NCBI GenBank assembly: GCA_020860605.1
Contig: JAJBTZ010000044.1
Coordinates: 1 to 64,000 of the forward strand
Length of the DNA stretch: 64,000 nucleotides
Direction: 5' to 3'
DNA from: Ruminococcus sp.
GTDB lineage: Bacteria > Bacillota > Clostridia > Oscillospirales > Ruminococcaceae
The number at the start of each line of letters is the position of its first letter. Positions within the stretch are counted from its first letter, which is position 1. A program made the position numbers and the translations under genes. This document shows positions 8,471-17,318 of this stretch, piece by piece. The notes under the pieces are model-generated. The model was not told the origin of the DNA. It ran no database searches and worked only from the letters and a program-made list of their open reading frames with translations.

Positions 8471-9629
8471 GCGGAATATTTACGCCGACAATGCTGCGAC
8501 TACAAGAGTTTCGGACAGCGTTCTGAATGCGATGATGCCATATTTTCAGCAGAACTTTGCGAACCCTTCGGGACTCTACTCTCCTGCTACCGCTTCGGCA
8601 AAAGCTGTGAGACAGGCAAGAGCGGATATTGCGAAATACCTTGGTACAGAAAACGGCGAAGTGTTCTTCACCTCTTGCGGAACAGAAGCGGACAACTGGG
8701 CGATTAAATCGGCGGTTGAGCTGACGGGAAAGAGAAGAATTATAACTTCGAGGCTTGAGCACCATGCGGTTCTCAAAACTTGCGAATATCTGAAGAGCAA
8801 AGGCTTCGAGATCACTTATCTTCCCTGCCCTGAGAACGGGATTATCGAGCCCGAGGAGCTGAAGAAGGCCATCGGGAACGACGTTGCTATTGTGAGCGTG
8901 ATGCTTGCAAATAACGAGATCGGGACAATTCAGAAGGTTTCGGAGATGGCGGAGATTTGCCACGGATATGGCGTCCTCATGCATACCGATGCGGTGCAGG
9001 CTGTCGGGAATATTCCCGTTGACTTCAAAGCTTTGGGAGTAGATATGCTCTCCCTCTCAGGGCACAAGATTCATGCTCCAAAGGGAATTGGGGCGCTTGT
9101 AGTTCGGAAAGGCCTTAATCTGCCACCGTTTATTCACGGAGGAAAGCAGGAGCTCGGCAGGCGTGCCGGGACGGAGAACGTCCCCTACATAATGGGGCTT
9201 CGGCAGGCTATCTCAGATGCAACTACCGGCATTGAAGAGCGTTCGGAGTATGTTCTCTGCCTGAGAGAAAGGCTTGTTGATGGGCTTCTTAAAATTGAGA
9301 TGACGAGGCTCAATGGCGACAGGGCTGACAGACTTCCAGGAAATGCAAATATCTCGTTTTACGGGATTGAGGGCGAGAGTCTTGCGCTGCTGCTTGACAT
9401 GAAGGGGATTTGCGTTTCCTCTGGCTCTGCCTGTACTACGGGTGAAACGGAGCCGTCGCATGTTCTCAAGGCGATTGGACTTTCGGACGAATGGGCAAAG
9501 GGAGCGCTCAGGATTACCCTCTCAGAAGACAACACAATAGAAGATGTGGACTATATTGTCGAGATGATTACTGAGATTGTTGGGAAACTGAGGGCTTCGA
9601 GTACGCTTTGGAAAAGAACAATCGGATAA
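8463..9629 (+). CDS. Cysteine desulfurase (NifS/IscS family)
   Basis: 388 residues. The enzyme takes sulfur from cysteine with PLP. The PLP lysine is K202 in [12 protein letters not shown] and the persulfide cysteine is C324 in SSGSACTTG, so both are in place. It overlaps rnhA by 8 nt and ends at a strong terminator. No iscU, nifU or suf gene is adjacent, so the acceptor is unknown. A second, clearly different desulfurase lies at 14960-16111 next to thiI. This copy may serve Fe-S cluster assembly, but that is inference. Confidence 0.92.
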   Translation: MDKRNIYADNAATTRVSDSVLNAMMPYFQQNFANPSGLYSPATASAKAVRQARADIAKYLGTENGEVFFTSCGTEADNWAIKSAVELTGKRRIITSRLEHHAVLKTCEYLKSKGFEITYLPCPENGIIEPEELKKAIGNDVAIVSVMLANNEIGTIQKVSEMAEICHGYGVLMHTDAVQAVGNIPVDFKALGVDMLSLSGHKIHAPKGIGALVVRKGLNLPPFIHGGKQELGRRAGTENVPYIMGLRQAISDATTGIEERSEYVLCLRERLVDGLLKIEMTRLNGDRADRLPGNANISFYGIEGESLALLLDMKGICVSSGSACTTGETEPSHVLKAIGLSDEWAKGALRITLSEDNTIEDVDYIVEMITEIVGKLRASSTLWKRTIG

Positions 9630-9634
9630 CTTTT

Positions 9635-9667
9635 AAAAGCCCCTGCATTTTCATGCAAGGGCTTTTT
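9635..9667 (+). terminator. Terminator after the cysteine desulfurase
   Basis: AAAAGCCC pairs with GGGCTTTT around an inner TGCA(T)/(A)TGCA helix, followed by T residues. The A/T arms make it usable from both sides. Confidence 0.85.
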
Positions 9668-9679
9668 GCTACCGAATTA

Positions 9680-10714
9680 TCATTTCAGATATTTGGCGAT
9701 TGAGGCTTCAATAGAAGCAGCGATTGACTCGGCAATTTCGCCGGCGTCGATTTCACCTGCTATGCTTTCAGCTATGTTATCGGCAATGTCGTCGACATCA
9801 ATATCGATACTGTTAAGGATTTCCTGCCTGAATCTGCTAACGTAATCGCCAGACTTGGAATCCTTCTTGGATTCGTTTGCAAGATTAGCTGTCGAATACC
9901 ATTTATTTGTCGGGAAGCCGTCCTTGAAGACGATATTGTGACGCTGAGGACGCTTGTCGGCATAAGGGTCGAAGTTTTCCTCGAGGTCTAAGTATGCCTC
10001 CGGCTTGTCAGCGTGCATTACCGTAAATGGAGCACCCATTGAAACAAGCCTTATTTGCATGAGTTCACTATCGCCCGTATGAATCGGAATCGAGAAGAGA
10101 AGCCAGCCGTTATGGTGCTTCAAAGGCTCGATGAAGTCGCGATTGAGCTTGAAAACGAGCTTGTCGTCATAGCCCGAAAGAAGCTCACCGTTTTCGGTGA
10201 CTGTCGGGAACATGACATGGCACTGACAGATTTCGTTAGACGCGTCTCCCCTGTCGTTTTCGACACCGTTTGCCCAGAAGACAAATTCATAATCGGTGTT
10301 CGGCTTGACTGTGATAAAATCCTTTGGCATAATCTCGGACCAGTTATACATCCAGTTGCCAAGAGTTATTACCTCAGTCATGCCACTTCCAATTGGCGAC
10401 TTTATGAAGTAACGCTCTACGACGTTTGAATCCTCGCAGTCTGGATTCGGAATCCATTTGCGAGGGTCGAAGAAGATGTAATTGGTCTCAGTTGCTTCTG
10501 AAATGAAATTATTATTGATAGAATCCATCGGTAGTTCCTCCGTATAATCGTAATTAGAATTACACATCGGGCTGTCTGTCAGACGGATTATATTGTCGGT
10601 GACAAACGTCGCCCGACCTTTTTTGCAAAGACCACGAGCCCTTTTCGGGTAGGTGGTGCCAACTTTCTTACCGTTATTGTCAATAACGGTCACAGTTTGC
10701 AGATTATTTGTCAT
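9680..10714 (-). CDS. Protein with IscB-PLMP-like N-terminal mini-domain and beta-rich core, function unknown
   Basis: 344 residues. Residues 7-46 (VTVIDNNGKKVG, then YPKRARGLCKKGRA, then IIRL) match the layout of the PLMP/RRXRR mini-domain at the N terminus of IscB-type proteins: V-x-D-x-x-G-K, P-x-R-A-R-x-L, K-x-G-R-A. There is no RuvC or HNH motif afterwards, so it is not an IscB nuclease. The middle is rich in aromatic beta strands and could be a jelly roll like a carbohydrate-binding module. The C terminus (about 300-344) has repeated IAESIA/IAASIEASIA amphipathic units likely to form a helix or coiled coil. GGGGAGG precedes the ATG. I know no function for it. Confidence 0.75.
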   Translation of the reverse strand: MTNNLQTVTVIDNNGKKVGTTYPKRARGLCKKGRATFVTDNIIRLTDSPMCNSNYDYTEELPMDSINNNFISEATETNYIFFDPRKWIPNPDCEDSNVVERYFIKSPIGSGMTEVITLGNWMYNWSEIMPKDFITVKPNTDYEFVFWANGVENDRGDASNEICQCHVMFPTVTENGELLSGYDDKLVFKLNRDFIEPLKHHNGWLLFSIPIHTGDSELMQIRLVSMGAPFTVMHADKPEAYLDLEENFDPYADKRPQRHNIVFKDGFPTNKWYSTANLANESKKDSKSGDYVSRFRQEILNSIDIDVDDIADNIAESIAGEIDAGEIAESIAASIEASIAKYLK

Positions 10715-10784
10715 GGGATGCCTCCCCTATTTAGTGTAGCACAACCAGTTTTTTATTATGGGTGTCTTCCCCTGCCACAGTTTG

Positions 10785-10814
10785 ATAATATCATACTTCA
10801 AAAGCCCTGTCAAG
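10785..10814 (-). promoter_or_regulatory. Promoter of the PLMP-like gene
   Basis: Minus-strand TTGACA (10814-10809), 18-nt spacer, TATTAT (10790-10785), leaving a leader of about 65 nt before the ATG. Confidence 0.6.
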
Positions 10815-10826
10815 TAAATTTGAAAA

Positions 10827-12543
10827 TTATGTATTCGAAAGAGTATACAAAGAGTAAAACAGTCCGTTTTCCTTCATGAGGGAGGCGAAGTTGCCCTGCT
10901 CTTCGATTTTGCCTTCACGGAGGACGAAGATTTCATCGTAGAGCTTCAGGATGCTTTCTTCAAGGCGGTGAGTGACGGTGACGCTGGTTACATCGTCAAG
11001 ATTAAGAATCGATTCGTTGACGCTCTTGGCTGTTTCGGCATCGAGAGCTGCGGTGGCTTCGTCAACTAAGAGAACTGGAGTGCCTTTCAGGAGGCAACGG
11101 GCAATCGAGATTCTCTGGCGCTCGCCACCTGAGAGGCCATTGCCGTTTTCGCCACAGATGTAGTCATAGCCTTTCTCGGAAATCAGCTTGTCGAGACCAG
11201 CACGCTCGGCAGCGGTTTTAACCTCGTTTTCGGGGAAATCGCCGAACATGGTTATGTTATTTTTGATGGTGTCGTTGAAGCAGAAGACGTCCTGGCCGAT
11301 GAGACTCATGACATCATAGAGGCTGTCGGCGTTGATATCACGAAGCTCGGTACCATCGATGGTGATGGAGCCAGAGTAGGTCGAGTTTGCACCCATCAGG
11401 AGGTTCAGAAGAGTCGACTTTCCGCTTCCAGACATTCCTACGATGGCATATCGACCACCTTTCTTAAGGTCGAGATTGATGCCATCAAGGATAGCATCTT
11501 CGCCGTAGCCGAAAGTGACGTCCTTGAGTGAGATTTCGTTCTTGAGATCTGCCTCGATTTTCAGGCCATCATTGCGGACGTTTTCCTCGGCGACTTCGGA
11601 CATTTTGACGACCAAGGCACGTGCTGACTTGATGCCAGCGAAGAGCTGAGGAAGCTCACGGATCGGGCTGACGAGGTAGTTTGCACCGTTTGCGAAAATC
11701 AGAACGGTACCGACAGTAATATTGCCTCTGAGTGCCAGAAAAGTTGCGACTGCAAAAAAGTCCCAACTGCATGAAAAGCGATGCGGCAGATGCAGAGACA
11801 GACATAAGTCTCTGATACCAACGGCGGGAAAATTTCTTATCTTCAAGCTGTTCGTTCTCACTTGAAAATACGGTCTTCACTCTCGATTCAGCCTTGAAAC
11901 TCTTGATTACTGAGAAGCCACGGAGTAAGTCCTGAAGTGAACCCACAAACTTCTCGTTCTGCTCACTGACGGCTTTTTCGTTTACTGCCATTTTGCCACC
12001 CATTGAGATTGCCACTACCAACGGCAATATGCAAAGAACAATAGAAACCACTGTCAAGACAGGGCTATAGTACATCAGCAGGCAAAGAGTTGCAACGAAG
12101 AGAAAGAGGTCGAAGACAACGTCGAAGATATTGGCAAGATATTTGTCCTCGATTGCGGTCACGTCATTCGTGAGAACTGAGAGATATCTGCCGGTGTTCT
12201 CTTTTGAGAAGGCTGAGATTGCCTTAGCTGTGAGCTTGCCATAGCAGAAATTGCGGTAATTCTTGACGGCTTTCTGAATGAAGCGGGCCTTCAGTCTTCC
12301 CTCCAAAATTCCGAGAAAGAAATAGGCTGCTATCGCGACAAGAATCAGAAGCGCTACCCTCAGAAGCTGGGCTTCGGTTCCGTCAGTGATAATGTCCAGA
12401 AGTTGACCTATCAGTACGGTTATTGAAAGATATGCGCCTGTCAAGAATGGCGTTATCAGCAGAACTGCTGCGAATAATAGCTTGTTTCCCTTGTAGAAAG
12501 AGCGAAAATAGTCTTTGCTCTTGGGGCTTGGTTTTGAATTCAT
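10827..12543 (-). pseudogene. ABC exporter (membrane domain fused to ATPase) interrupted by a frameshift
   Basis: Two overlapping frames make one exporter. 12543 to about 11757 gives the six-helix membrane domain; the downstream frame, to 10827, gives the last helices and an ATPase with GMSGSGKST, LSGGERQ, LLVDEAT and VTHRL. The join is at six T residues on the minus strand (11759-11754): removing one T makes ...MQLGLF run into AVATFLALRGN and yields 571 residues, the normal length of a homodimer-type multidrug or peptide exporter. So this is a recent one-base insertion, a sequencing error, or a site of slippage. It has its own consensus promoter with an operator-like palindrome. The substrate is unknown. 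Confidence 0.85.
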
Positions 12544-12564
12544 GATAATTCCTCCCGAATTGAA

Positions 12565-12580
12565 GTTAGCCGAGGCTAAC
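12565..12580. promoter_or_regulatory. Operator-like palindrome at the ABC exporter start site
   Basis: GTTAGCC-GA-GGCTAAC is a perfect 7-bp inverted repeat covering the expected transcription start of the exporter gene, where a repressor would block initiation. The cognate regulator is unknown; the XRE gene upstream has different candidate sites in its own promoter. Confidence 0.6.
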
Positions 12581-12584
12581 TCAC

Positions 12585-12613
12585 ATTATATACTATATCT
12601 GTTTCGATGTCAA
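12585..12613 (-). promoter_or_regulatory. Full-consensus promoter of the ABC exporter
   Basis: Minus-strand TTGACA (12613-12608), 17 nt, TATAAT (12590-12585). Its presence shows that the exporter is not simply read from the XRE gene. Confidence 0.85.
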
Positions 12614-12621
12614 TAGGTGTT

Positions 12622-13503
12622 TTAAATATTTTCGAAATAGGGCTTTTTGCGGTTGTAGATAGCGCAGTACATGGCACTGTTGCGAAGGGAAATCCATCTG
12701 GCGAAGTAGAGGAACGGCACAAGTCCACAGCAATCATTCAGGGAATATGCCCGGATAGTTTTCGATTCGTACTCAATGTTCATTGCACTTAAGAGTCCGG
12801 CAGATTCCAGATCCGAAAGAATTTCTTCGACTTCGTCAGCCGGAATCCCTACTCCCTGCGAAACGGTTGAGGCGTGGATATAGTTTCCGCCAGCAGAATC
12901 ACACGAAGCGAGCCAGAGAACCACCTTCATAGCGTTCTTTCTGCCGAGTGCCGAGAAAAGGCGGGTGTATTCCTCTTCCGAAGTAAGATTATGCTTGTAA
13001 CCGCACTCAGGCTCTGGCAGAATCAGGGTCATCGGGCAATCCTCTGCGAAAATGGAAAGCTTGATGCCACTATCGTCCGCAACGACTGTGCGAAGCCAGG
13101 AAATGTCGTCGCCAAATCCCACTTTGGCATATGCTGACGGACGAATCTGGAAAACAGTTTTGTCGGCATCGTCTATAAAGTCCGCCATCGGTTCAAGCCC
13201 CGAAAACATTGCCAGAGAGAGGGCAAAAAGCTCGTAAAGACGCTTGTCGCCAGGGATGCTTGAAAGATAATCTCTGATAGTGTCCGACATAGGCTTTGAG
13301 TCGTGTGAATCACGCCCGAAAAGCTCATCAATGGTGACTCCTAATTTATCTGCTAGAAATGGCAAAATAGCCAAATCTGGAGCTCCTCCGTTTTCCCACT
13401 TACTAACAGCCTGAGCCGAAACGCCGACAGCGTCGCCAAGCTGTTCCTGGGTAAGTCCCTTTTTCTTACGGAGCTCCGAAATTCTTTCGCCGATTGTATA
13501 CAT
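12622..13503 (-). CDS. XRE-family transcriptional regulator with C-terminal sensor-like region
   Basis: 293 residues. Residues 1-64 are a classic XRE helix-turn-helix (KKKGLTQEQLGDAVGVSAQAVSKWENG). The remaining 230 residues are not a family I recognise; around 200-250 there is a winged-helix-like stretch (VVLWLASCDSAGGNYIHAS, then PADEVEEILSDLESAGLL) that could be a second DNA-binding or dimerisation unit. AGGCGG precedes the ATG. Its promoter carries two copies of a 13-nt dyad 42 nt apart, suggesting autoregulation. It ends 9 nt before the -35 box of the ABC exporter, which is a plausible target. Confidence 0.85.
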   Translation of the reverse strand: MYTIGERISELRKKKGLTQEQLGDAVGVSAQAVSKWENGGAPDLAILPFLADKLGVTIDELFGRDSHDSKPMSDTIRDYLSSIPGDKRLYELFALSLAMFSGLEPMADFIDDADKTVFQIRPSAYAKVGFGDDISWLRTVVADDSGIKLSIFAEDCPMTLILPEPECGYKHNLTSEEEYTRLFSALGRKNAMKVVLWLASCDSAGGNYIHASTVSQGVGIPADEVEEILSDLESAGLLSAMNIEYESKTIRAYSLNDCCGLVPFLYFARWISLRNSAMYCAIYNRKKPYFENI

Positions 13504-13545
13504 ATAAGTTACCGCCTTTCACGTTTGATTTCTCGAGATGGTTGT

Positions 13546-13574
13546 ATTATAGCACAAGTTATAGTTGAGTGCAA
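13546..13574 (-). promoter_or_regulatory. Promoter of the XRE regulator
   Basis: Minus-strand TTGCAC (13574-13569), 17 nt, TATAAT (13551-13546). The spacer holds one of the two dyads described next. Confidence 0.65.
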
Positions 13575-13609
13575 CGGAGCTGATTTTGGATAAATTCAAC
13601 TTATAGTTG
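13555..13609. promoter_or_regulatory. Pair of operator-like dyads, CAACTTATAGTTG type
   Basis: CAAGTTATAGTTG (13555-13567) lies in the promoter spacer and CAACTTATAGTTG (13597-13609) lies about four helical turns (42 nt) upstream. The second is a perfect CAACT-N3-AGTTG repeat and the first differs by one base. Spacing and place suggest cooperative binding by the XRE protein encoded just downstream. Confidence 0.6.
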
Positions 13610-13622
13610 TGGAGATGCAAAT

Positions 13623-13649
13623 AAAAATCCCTGCTTTTTTCAGCAGGGA
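13623..13649 (-). terminator. hemW terminator
   Basis: On the minus strand TCCCTGC pairs with GCAGGGA around an A-rich loop, followed by TTTTT (13627-13623), right after the hemW stop. Confidence 0.85.
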
Positions 13650-13655
13650 AAAGAG

Positions 13656-14768
13656 TTACTCGCCTGTCGCAGCGGAGTAGAGCTCAAAAATAATGCTATT
13701 CGAAACGAGAGCGCCCTTGTCGGTCAAAGTGATGCGATTTTCAAGAATGGTCAGAAAGCCGGCATCGGCATAGGGCTTGGACTTTTCAATCATGGCTTGG
13801 GCGTTGCCACCGAGGGAGGAAACCCTTTCCAAAGACAAGCCGTCGCTCAGCCTCAGGGAGAGCATTATGTACTCCTCGAGTTGGTCAGGATGGGAGTCTT
13901 CGATCTGCTCTGGCTGGGATTCGGAGGTCATGAAGGCTTGTAGGTCATTTGGAGTGTAGAAGCGCTTGCCTTGGAAAAGCGAGTGTGCTGAGGGGCCGAA
14001 GCCGAGGTAGTCCTCGCCAGTCCAATACTTCATGTTGTGACGGGAGCGGAGGCCCGATTTTGCAAAATTCGAGATTTCGTAGCGCTCATAGCCAGTGGTG
14101 CGGAGCTCATCGCAGAGAGCAAGATACATGTCGCAAACGGTGTCGTCATCGGCGACAGACTCGCGAATTTCGGAGCAGTCGTAAGGGGTGCCGTCTTCGA
14201 TTTTCAGCATGTAGGAGGAGATGTGAGGGATGCCCAGGTTTACGAGCTGCCAGCAGGATTCGAGGAGGCTGTCGATTGTCTGATAGGGAGTTCCGATCAT
14301 CAGGTCGCAGGAGATGTTCTCGAAGCCTACTCCCCTTGCCATATCTACGGCTTTCAGTGCGGTTTTCGAGTCGTGGAGTCTACCAAGGGCCTGAAGCTCG
14401 TTATCGTTAAGAGACTGTACGCCGAAGGAGAGGCGGTTGACGCCTGCCCGGTAGTAGCCGAAGAGGCTTTCGGGAGTCACCGAAGAGGGATTGGCCTCCA
14501 TCGTGACTTCACTTGTGGGAGAGAGGTTGAAGCTCTGGCTGATGGCTTCCATGATGGTGTGAATATCTTGAGGAGTCAGGAGCGAGGGGGTTCCTCCTCC
14601 AAAATAAACGGTGTCACATGGCAGAGCAAGCTCGGAATATTTGCGGATATTTCGGGCGATTGCGCTGACATAGCTGTCTTTCAGGCTTTCGCTGTAGCTG
14701 ATTGAATAGAAAGCGCAATAGGGGCACTTTCTCAGGCAGAACGGGACATGAATATAAATTCCGAGCAT
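13656..14768 (-). CDS. hemW: Radical SAM heme chaperone / coproporphyrinogen dehydrogenase-like protein
   Basis: 370 residues. The radical SAM cluster motif C-x3-C-x2-C is CLRKCPYC at the N terminus, followed by the HemW/HemN glycine-rich FGGGTPS block, VNRLSFGVQSL and the RYEISNFAKSG element. HemW lacks the N-terminal extension of true oxygen-independent HemN, and this protein starts directly at MLGIYIHVPFC, so the chaperone-type HemW is the better name. AAAGGAG precedes the ATG. It is a single-gene unit with its own promoter and terminator. Confidence 0.93.
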   Translation of the reverse strand: MLGIYIHVPFCLRKCPYCAFYSISYSESLKDSYVSAIARNIRKYSELALPCDTVYFGGGTPSLLTPQDIHTIMEAISQSFNLSPTSEVTMEANPSSVTPESLFGYYRAGVNRLSFGVQSLNDNELQALGRLHDSKTALKAVDMARGVGFENISCDLMIGTPYQTIDSLLESCWQLVNLGIPHISSYMLKIEDGTPYDCSEIRESVADDDTVCDMYLALCDELRTTGYERYEISNFAKSGLRSRHNMKYWTGEDYLGFGPSAHSLFQGKRFYTPNDLQAFMTSESQPEQIEDSHPDQLEEYIMLSLRLSDGLSLERVSSLGGNAQAMIEKSKPYADAGFLTILENRITLTDKGALVSNSIIFELYSAATGE

Positions 14769-14798
14769 ACTAAGGCTCCTTTCTTTGATTCTATGACG

Positions 14799-14827
14799 AT
14801 TTTAACACAGGATGGCGGAATAATCAA
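14799..14827 (-). promoter_or_regulatory. hemW promoter
   Basis: Minus-strand TTGATT (14827-14822), 17 nt, TAAAAT (14804-14799). Confidence 0.6.
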
Positions 14828-14867
14828 GCAACAAGACGATGGTTTTGTGAAACTTCGGGCTCAAGAA

Positions 14868-14896
14868 TTGATTTTTTTCGAGATATGTTGTATAAT
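14868..14896 (+). promoter_or_regulatory. Promoter of the 12-gene plus-strand run
   Basis: TTGATT (14868-14873), 17 nt, TATAAT (14891-14896). It excludes the in-frame ATG at 14885, which lies before the -10 box. No other convincing promoter is visible until 25671. Confidence 0.7.
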
Positions 14897-14959
14897 GTGA
14901 GGAGCTGTGGGCATTTTTCGACCCGATGCAATAAATTGGGGGTTCAGATTGTATTATAT

Positions 14960-16111
14960 ATGGATACGAAGCAGATTTATCTTGACAACGCTGCCACTAC
15001 AAAAGTTATGACTGAGGTCAGTGAGGCAGCAGCATATGCGATGACGGAGGTTTATGGAAACCCCTCAAGCCTTCACCACTTGGGAATTGATGCGGAAAGG
15101 CTTATCACCTACTCAAAAAAGCAGATTATGTCGGCTCTTGGAGTTAGTGCTGATCAGGGAGAGATTATCTTCACCTCTGGTGCCACCGAAGGCAACAACA
15201 CGGCGATTTTCGGGGTTACCGAAACTTATGGAAAGCGGAAAAAACGGGTTGTGACGACCACCGTAGAGCACCCTTCGGTCGAGAAGGCATTTGACAGGCT
15301 CGAAGAAAAGGGCTTCGAAGTCGTTCGGATTAGTCCTGATGAGAATGGCGAGATTACAGCTGAGGCGATTGCAGGTGCTGTTAATGAGAATACTTGTCTC
15401 GTGAGTGCTATGCTTGTCAATAATGAGAATGGGTATATTCTGCCGATCGGCGAGGCGTTTTCGAAGATCAAGAAACGCTATCCCGAGTGCTTCACACATT
15501 GCGACTGTGTCCAGGGATTCGAGAAAATTCCTCTTTCGCAGAAGAAGCTCGGTGCCGACATCATCACAATGAGTGGTCACAAGATCCACGCTCCTAAGGG
15601 CATCGGAGCGATGTTTATTAAAAAGGGCGTCCGCCTCAGTCCTCTGATGGTTGGTGGCGGGCAGCAGAAAGGAATTCGCTCTGGAACCGAGCCAGTGCCG
15701 ATGATTTACGCCTTCGGGAAGGCGGTTGAGATTCTCAGTGGAAGTCTTAACGAGAGGTATTCTCACGCCTGTGAAATCAACGCCTACATGAGAGAAAAGC
15801 TTTCTGGAGTTGGGGCTGTGATCCTCTCAAAAGAGGTTGCAAGCCCGTATATTCTGAGCATTGCGGTGCCGGATATCAAGAGCGAGACGATGCTGCACTT
15901 CTTGGAAGAAAAGAATATCTTCGTCTCGAGCGGGTCCGCCTGCTCTAAGGGGAAAACGAGTGATGTGCCGACGGAGTTTGGAGTTGAACCTAAGTATCTC
16001 GACAGCATTATCAGGCTGAGTTTCTCTTACGAGACTGACTTCAGCGACATTGATGCCCTCGTGGAAACCGTTTCGGACGGCATGAAAAATCTTGCGAAAA
16101 TAAGGAAGTAG
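14960..16111 (+). CDS. Cysteine desulfurase, probable sulfur donor for ThiI
   Basis: 383 residues. PLP lysine K208 is in [11 protein letters not shown] and the catalytic cysteine C328 is in SSGSACSKG. It differs clearly from the 8463-9629 desulfurase and is directly followed by thiI after 4 nt, the arrangement of NifZ-ThiI pairs in Gram-positive bacteria, where the desulfurase charges ThiI for 4-thiouridine formation in tRNA. The ATG at 14960 lies 58 nt after the expected transcription start; the ribosome binding site is weak (GGGGG about 17 nt upstream). First gene of the long run. Confidence 0.92.
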   Translation: MDTKQIYLDNAATTKVMTEVSEAAAYAMTEVYGNPSSLHHLGIDAERLITYSKKQIMSALGVSADQGEIIFTSGATEGNNTAIFGVTETYGKRKKRVVTTTVEHPSVEKAFDRLEEKGFEVVRISPDENGEITAEAIAGAVNENTCLVSAMLVNNENGYILPIGEAFSKIKKRYPECFTHCDCVQGFEKIPLSQKKLGADIITMSGHKIHAPKGIGAMFIKKGVRLSPLMVGGGQQKGIRSGTEPVPMIYAFGKAVEILSGSLNERYSHACEINAYMREKLSGVGAVILSKEVASPYILSIAVPDIKSETMLHFLEEKNIFVSSGSACSKGKTSDVPTEFGVEPKYLDSIIRLSFSYETDFSDIDALVETVSDGMKNLAKIRK

Positions 16112-16115
16112 ATTT

Positions 16116-17306
16116 ATGCAGAAGATTATACTTTGCAAATATGGCGAAATCGTTTTGAAAGGGCTTAACCGTTCGACTTTTGAGCAGATGCTGATGAAGA
16201 ATGTCCGCAGGAGGCTTTCGCCTCTTGGGGAATTCGATTGCAGACAGATTCAGTCGACACTCTTTATCGAGCCCAAGAGCGACGATATCGACTTCGACGA
16301 GGCTTTCGAGAGAGTTAGAAAGGTCTATGGATTCTCGAAAATCTGCACAGCTATACCAGCAGAGAAGAATCTTGACGCCATTTTTGAGGCGGTTGTGGAG
16401 AATCTTTCGGACGAGCTTGAGAGCGTGAAGACCTTCAAGGTCGTTGCGAAGCGGTCGGACAAGACGTTTCCGATGAACTCGATGGAGATTATGGCAGAGC
16501 TTGGCGGGATGATTTTAGAGAGGTTCCCCCATCTCAGCGTAGACGTCAAGAACCCTCAGCTCACGGTTATCTGCGAAATAAGGGACAGAGCTGCTTATGT
16601 CCATCTCCCTGATGTGGAAGCTGCTGGCGGATTGCCAGTTGGGACTTCAGGAAGAGCACTGCTGCTACTTTCAGGCGGAATCGACTCCCCTATTGCCGGA
16701 ATTATGATGGCGAAGCGTGGAGTTGTTATCGGAGGAATCCACTTCCAGTCGCCTCCGTACACTTCCGAAAGGGCTCTTATAAAAGTCAAGAGGCTTGCCT
16801 GCAAGATGACTGAATACTGTGGACAGATGTCGGTGTTTGTCGTGCCATTTACGAAGATTCAGGAGGCTATCAGGGACAACTGCCCGGAGGAGCTATTTAC
16901 GATTATTATGCGAAGGCTGATGATGGAGATAGCGCAGAGAGTTGCCGAGAAGTATGAGTATCAGGCGCTTGTCACCGGTGAGAGCATCGGACAGGTGGCT
17001 TCACAGACGACTGCTGCGATGGTCACGACTGATGCCGTTTGCAGGATGCCGGTTTTCAGGCCCTGCATCGGTCTTGACAAGCAGGAAATCATCGACAGAG
17101 CTTACAAGGCAGATACCTTCGACATTTCGATCGAACCGTATGAGGACTGCTGCACGGTGTTCACTCCGAAGCATCCGAAGACGAAGCCTGTACTCCGCGA
17201 TGTTGAAGAGGCTCAGAACGCCTTTGACTTCGAGCCACTCATTCAGGAGGCTGTCGAGGGCGTCACTGTTGAGAACTACAAGCCTTATCACGAGTACGAT
17301 TTCTGA
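16116..17306 (+). CDS. thiI: tRNA 4-thiouridine synthase
   Basis: 396 residues. The order is an N-terminal ferredoxin-like domain, a THUMP domain (about 60-165) and a PP-loop ATPase with SGGIDSP at 186-192. It adenylates U8 of tRNA and inserts sulfur delivered by the upstream desulfurase. The C-terminal rhodanese domain of the E. coli enzyme is absent, as in Bacillus ThiI, so the sulfur must be passed without it. The conserved EPYEDCCTVFTPKHP block with paired cysteines is present. It lies 4 nt after the desulfurase and 12 nt before the pncC-like gene. Confidence 0.95.
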   Translation: MQKIILCKYGEIVLKGLNRSTFEQMLMKNVRRRLSPLGEFDCRQIQSTLFIEPKSDDIDFDEAFERVRKVYGFSKICTAIPAEKNLDAIFEAVVENLSDELESVKTFKVVAKRSDKTFPMNSMEIMAELGGMILERFPHLSVDVKNPQLTVICEIRDRAAYVHLPDVEAAGGLPVGTSGRALLLLSGGIDSPIAGIMMAKRGVVIGGIHFQSPPYTSERALIKVKRLACKMTEYCGQMSVFVVPFTKIQEAIRDNCPEELFTIIMRRLMMEIAQRVAEKYEYQALVTGESIGQVASQTTAAMVTTDAVCRMPVFRPCIGLDKQEIIDRAYKADTFDISIEPYEDCCTVFTPKHPKTKPVLRDVEEAQNAFDFEPLIQEAVEGVTVENYKPYHEYDF

Positions 17307-17318
17307 GGCGGTGACGGG

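Noticed and set aside
9680-10714. IscB-type RNA-guided nuclease
   Set aside because: Only the N-terminal mini-domain pattern is present. No RuvC or HNH motifs and no adjacent structured RNA could be recognised.
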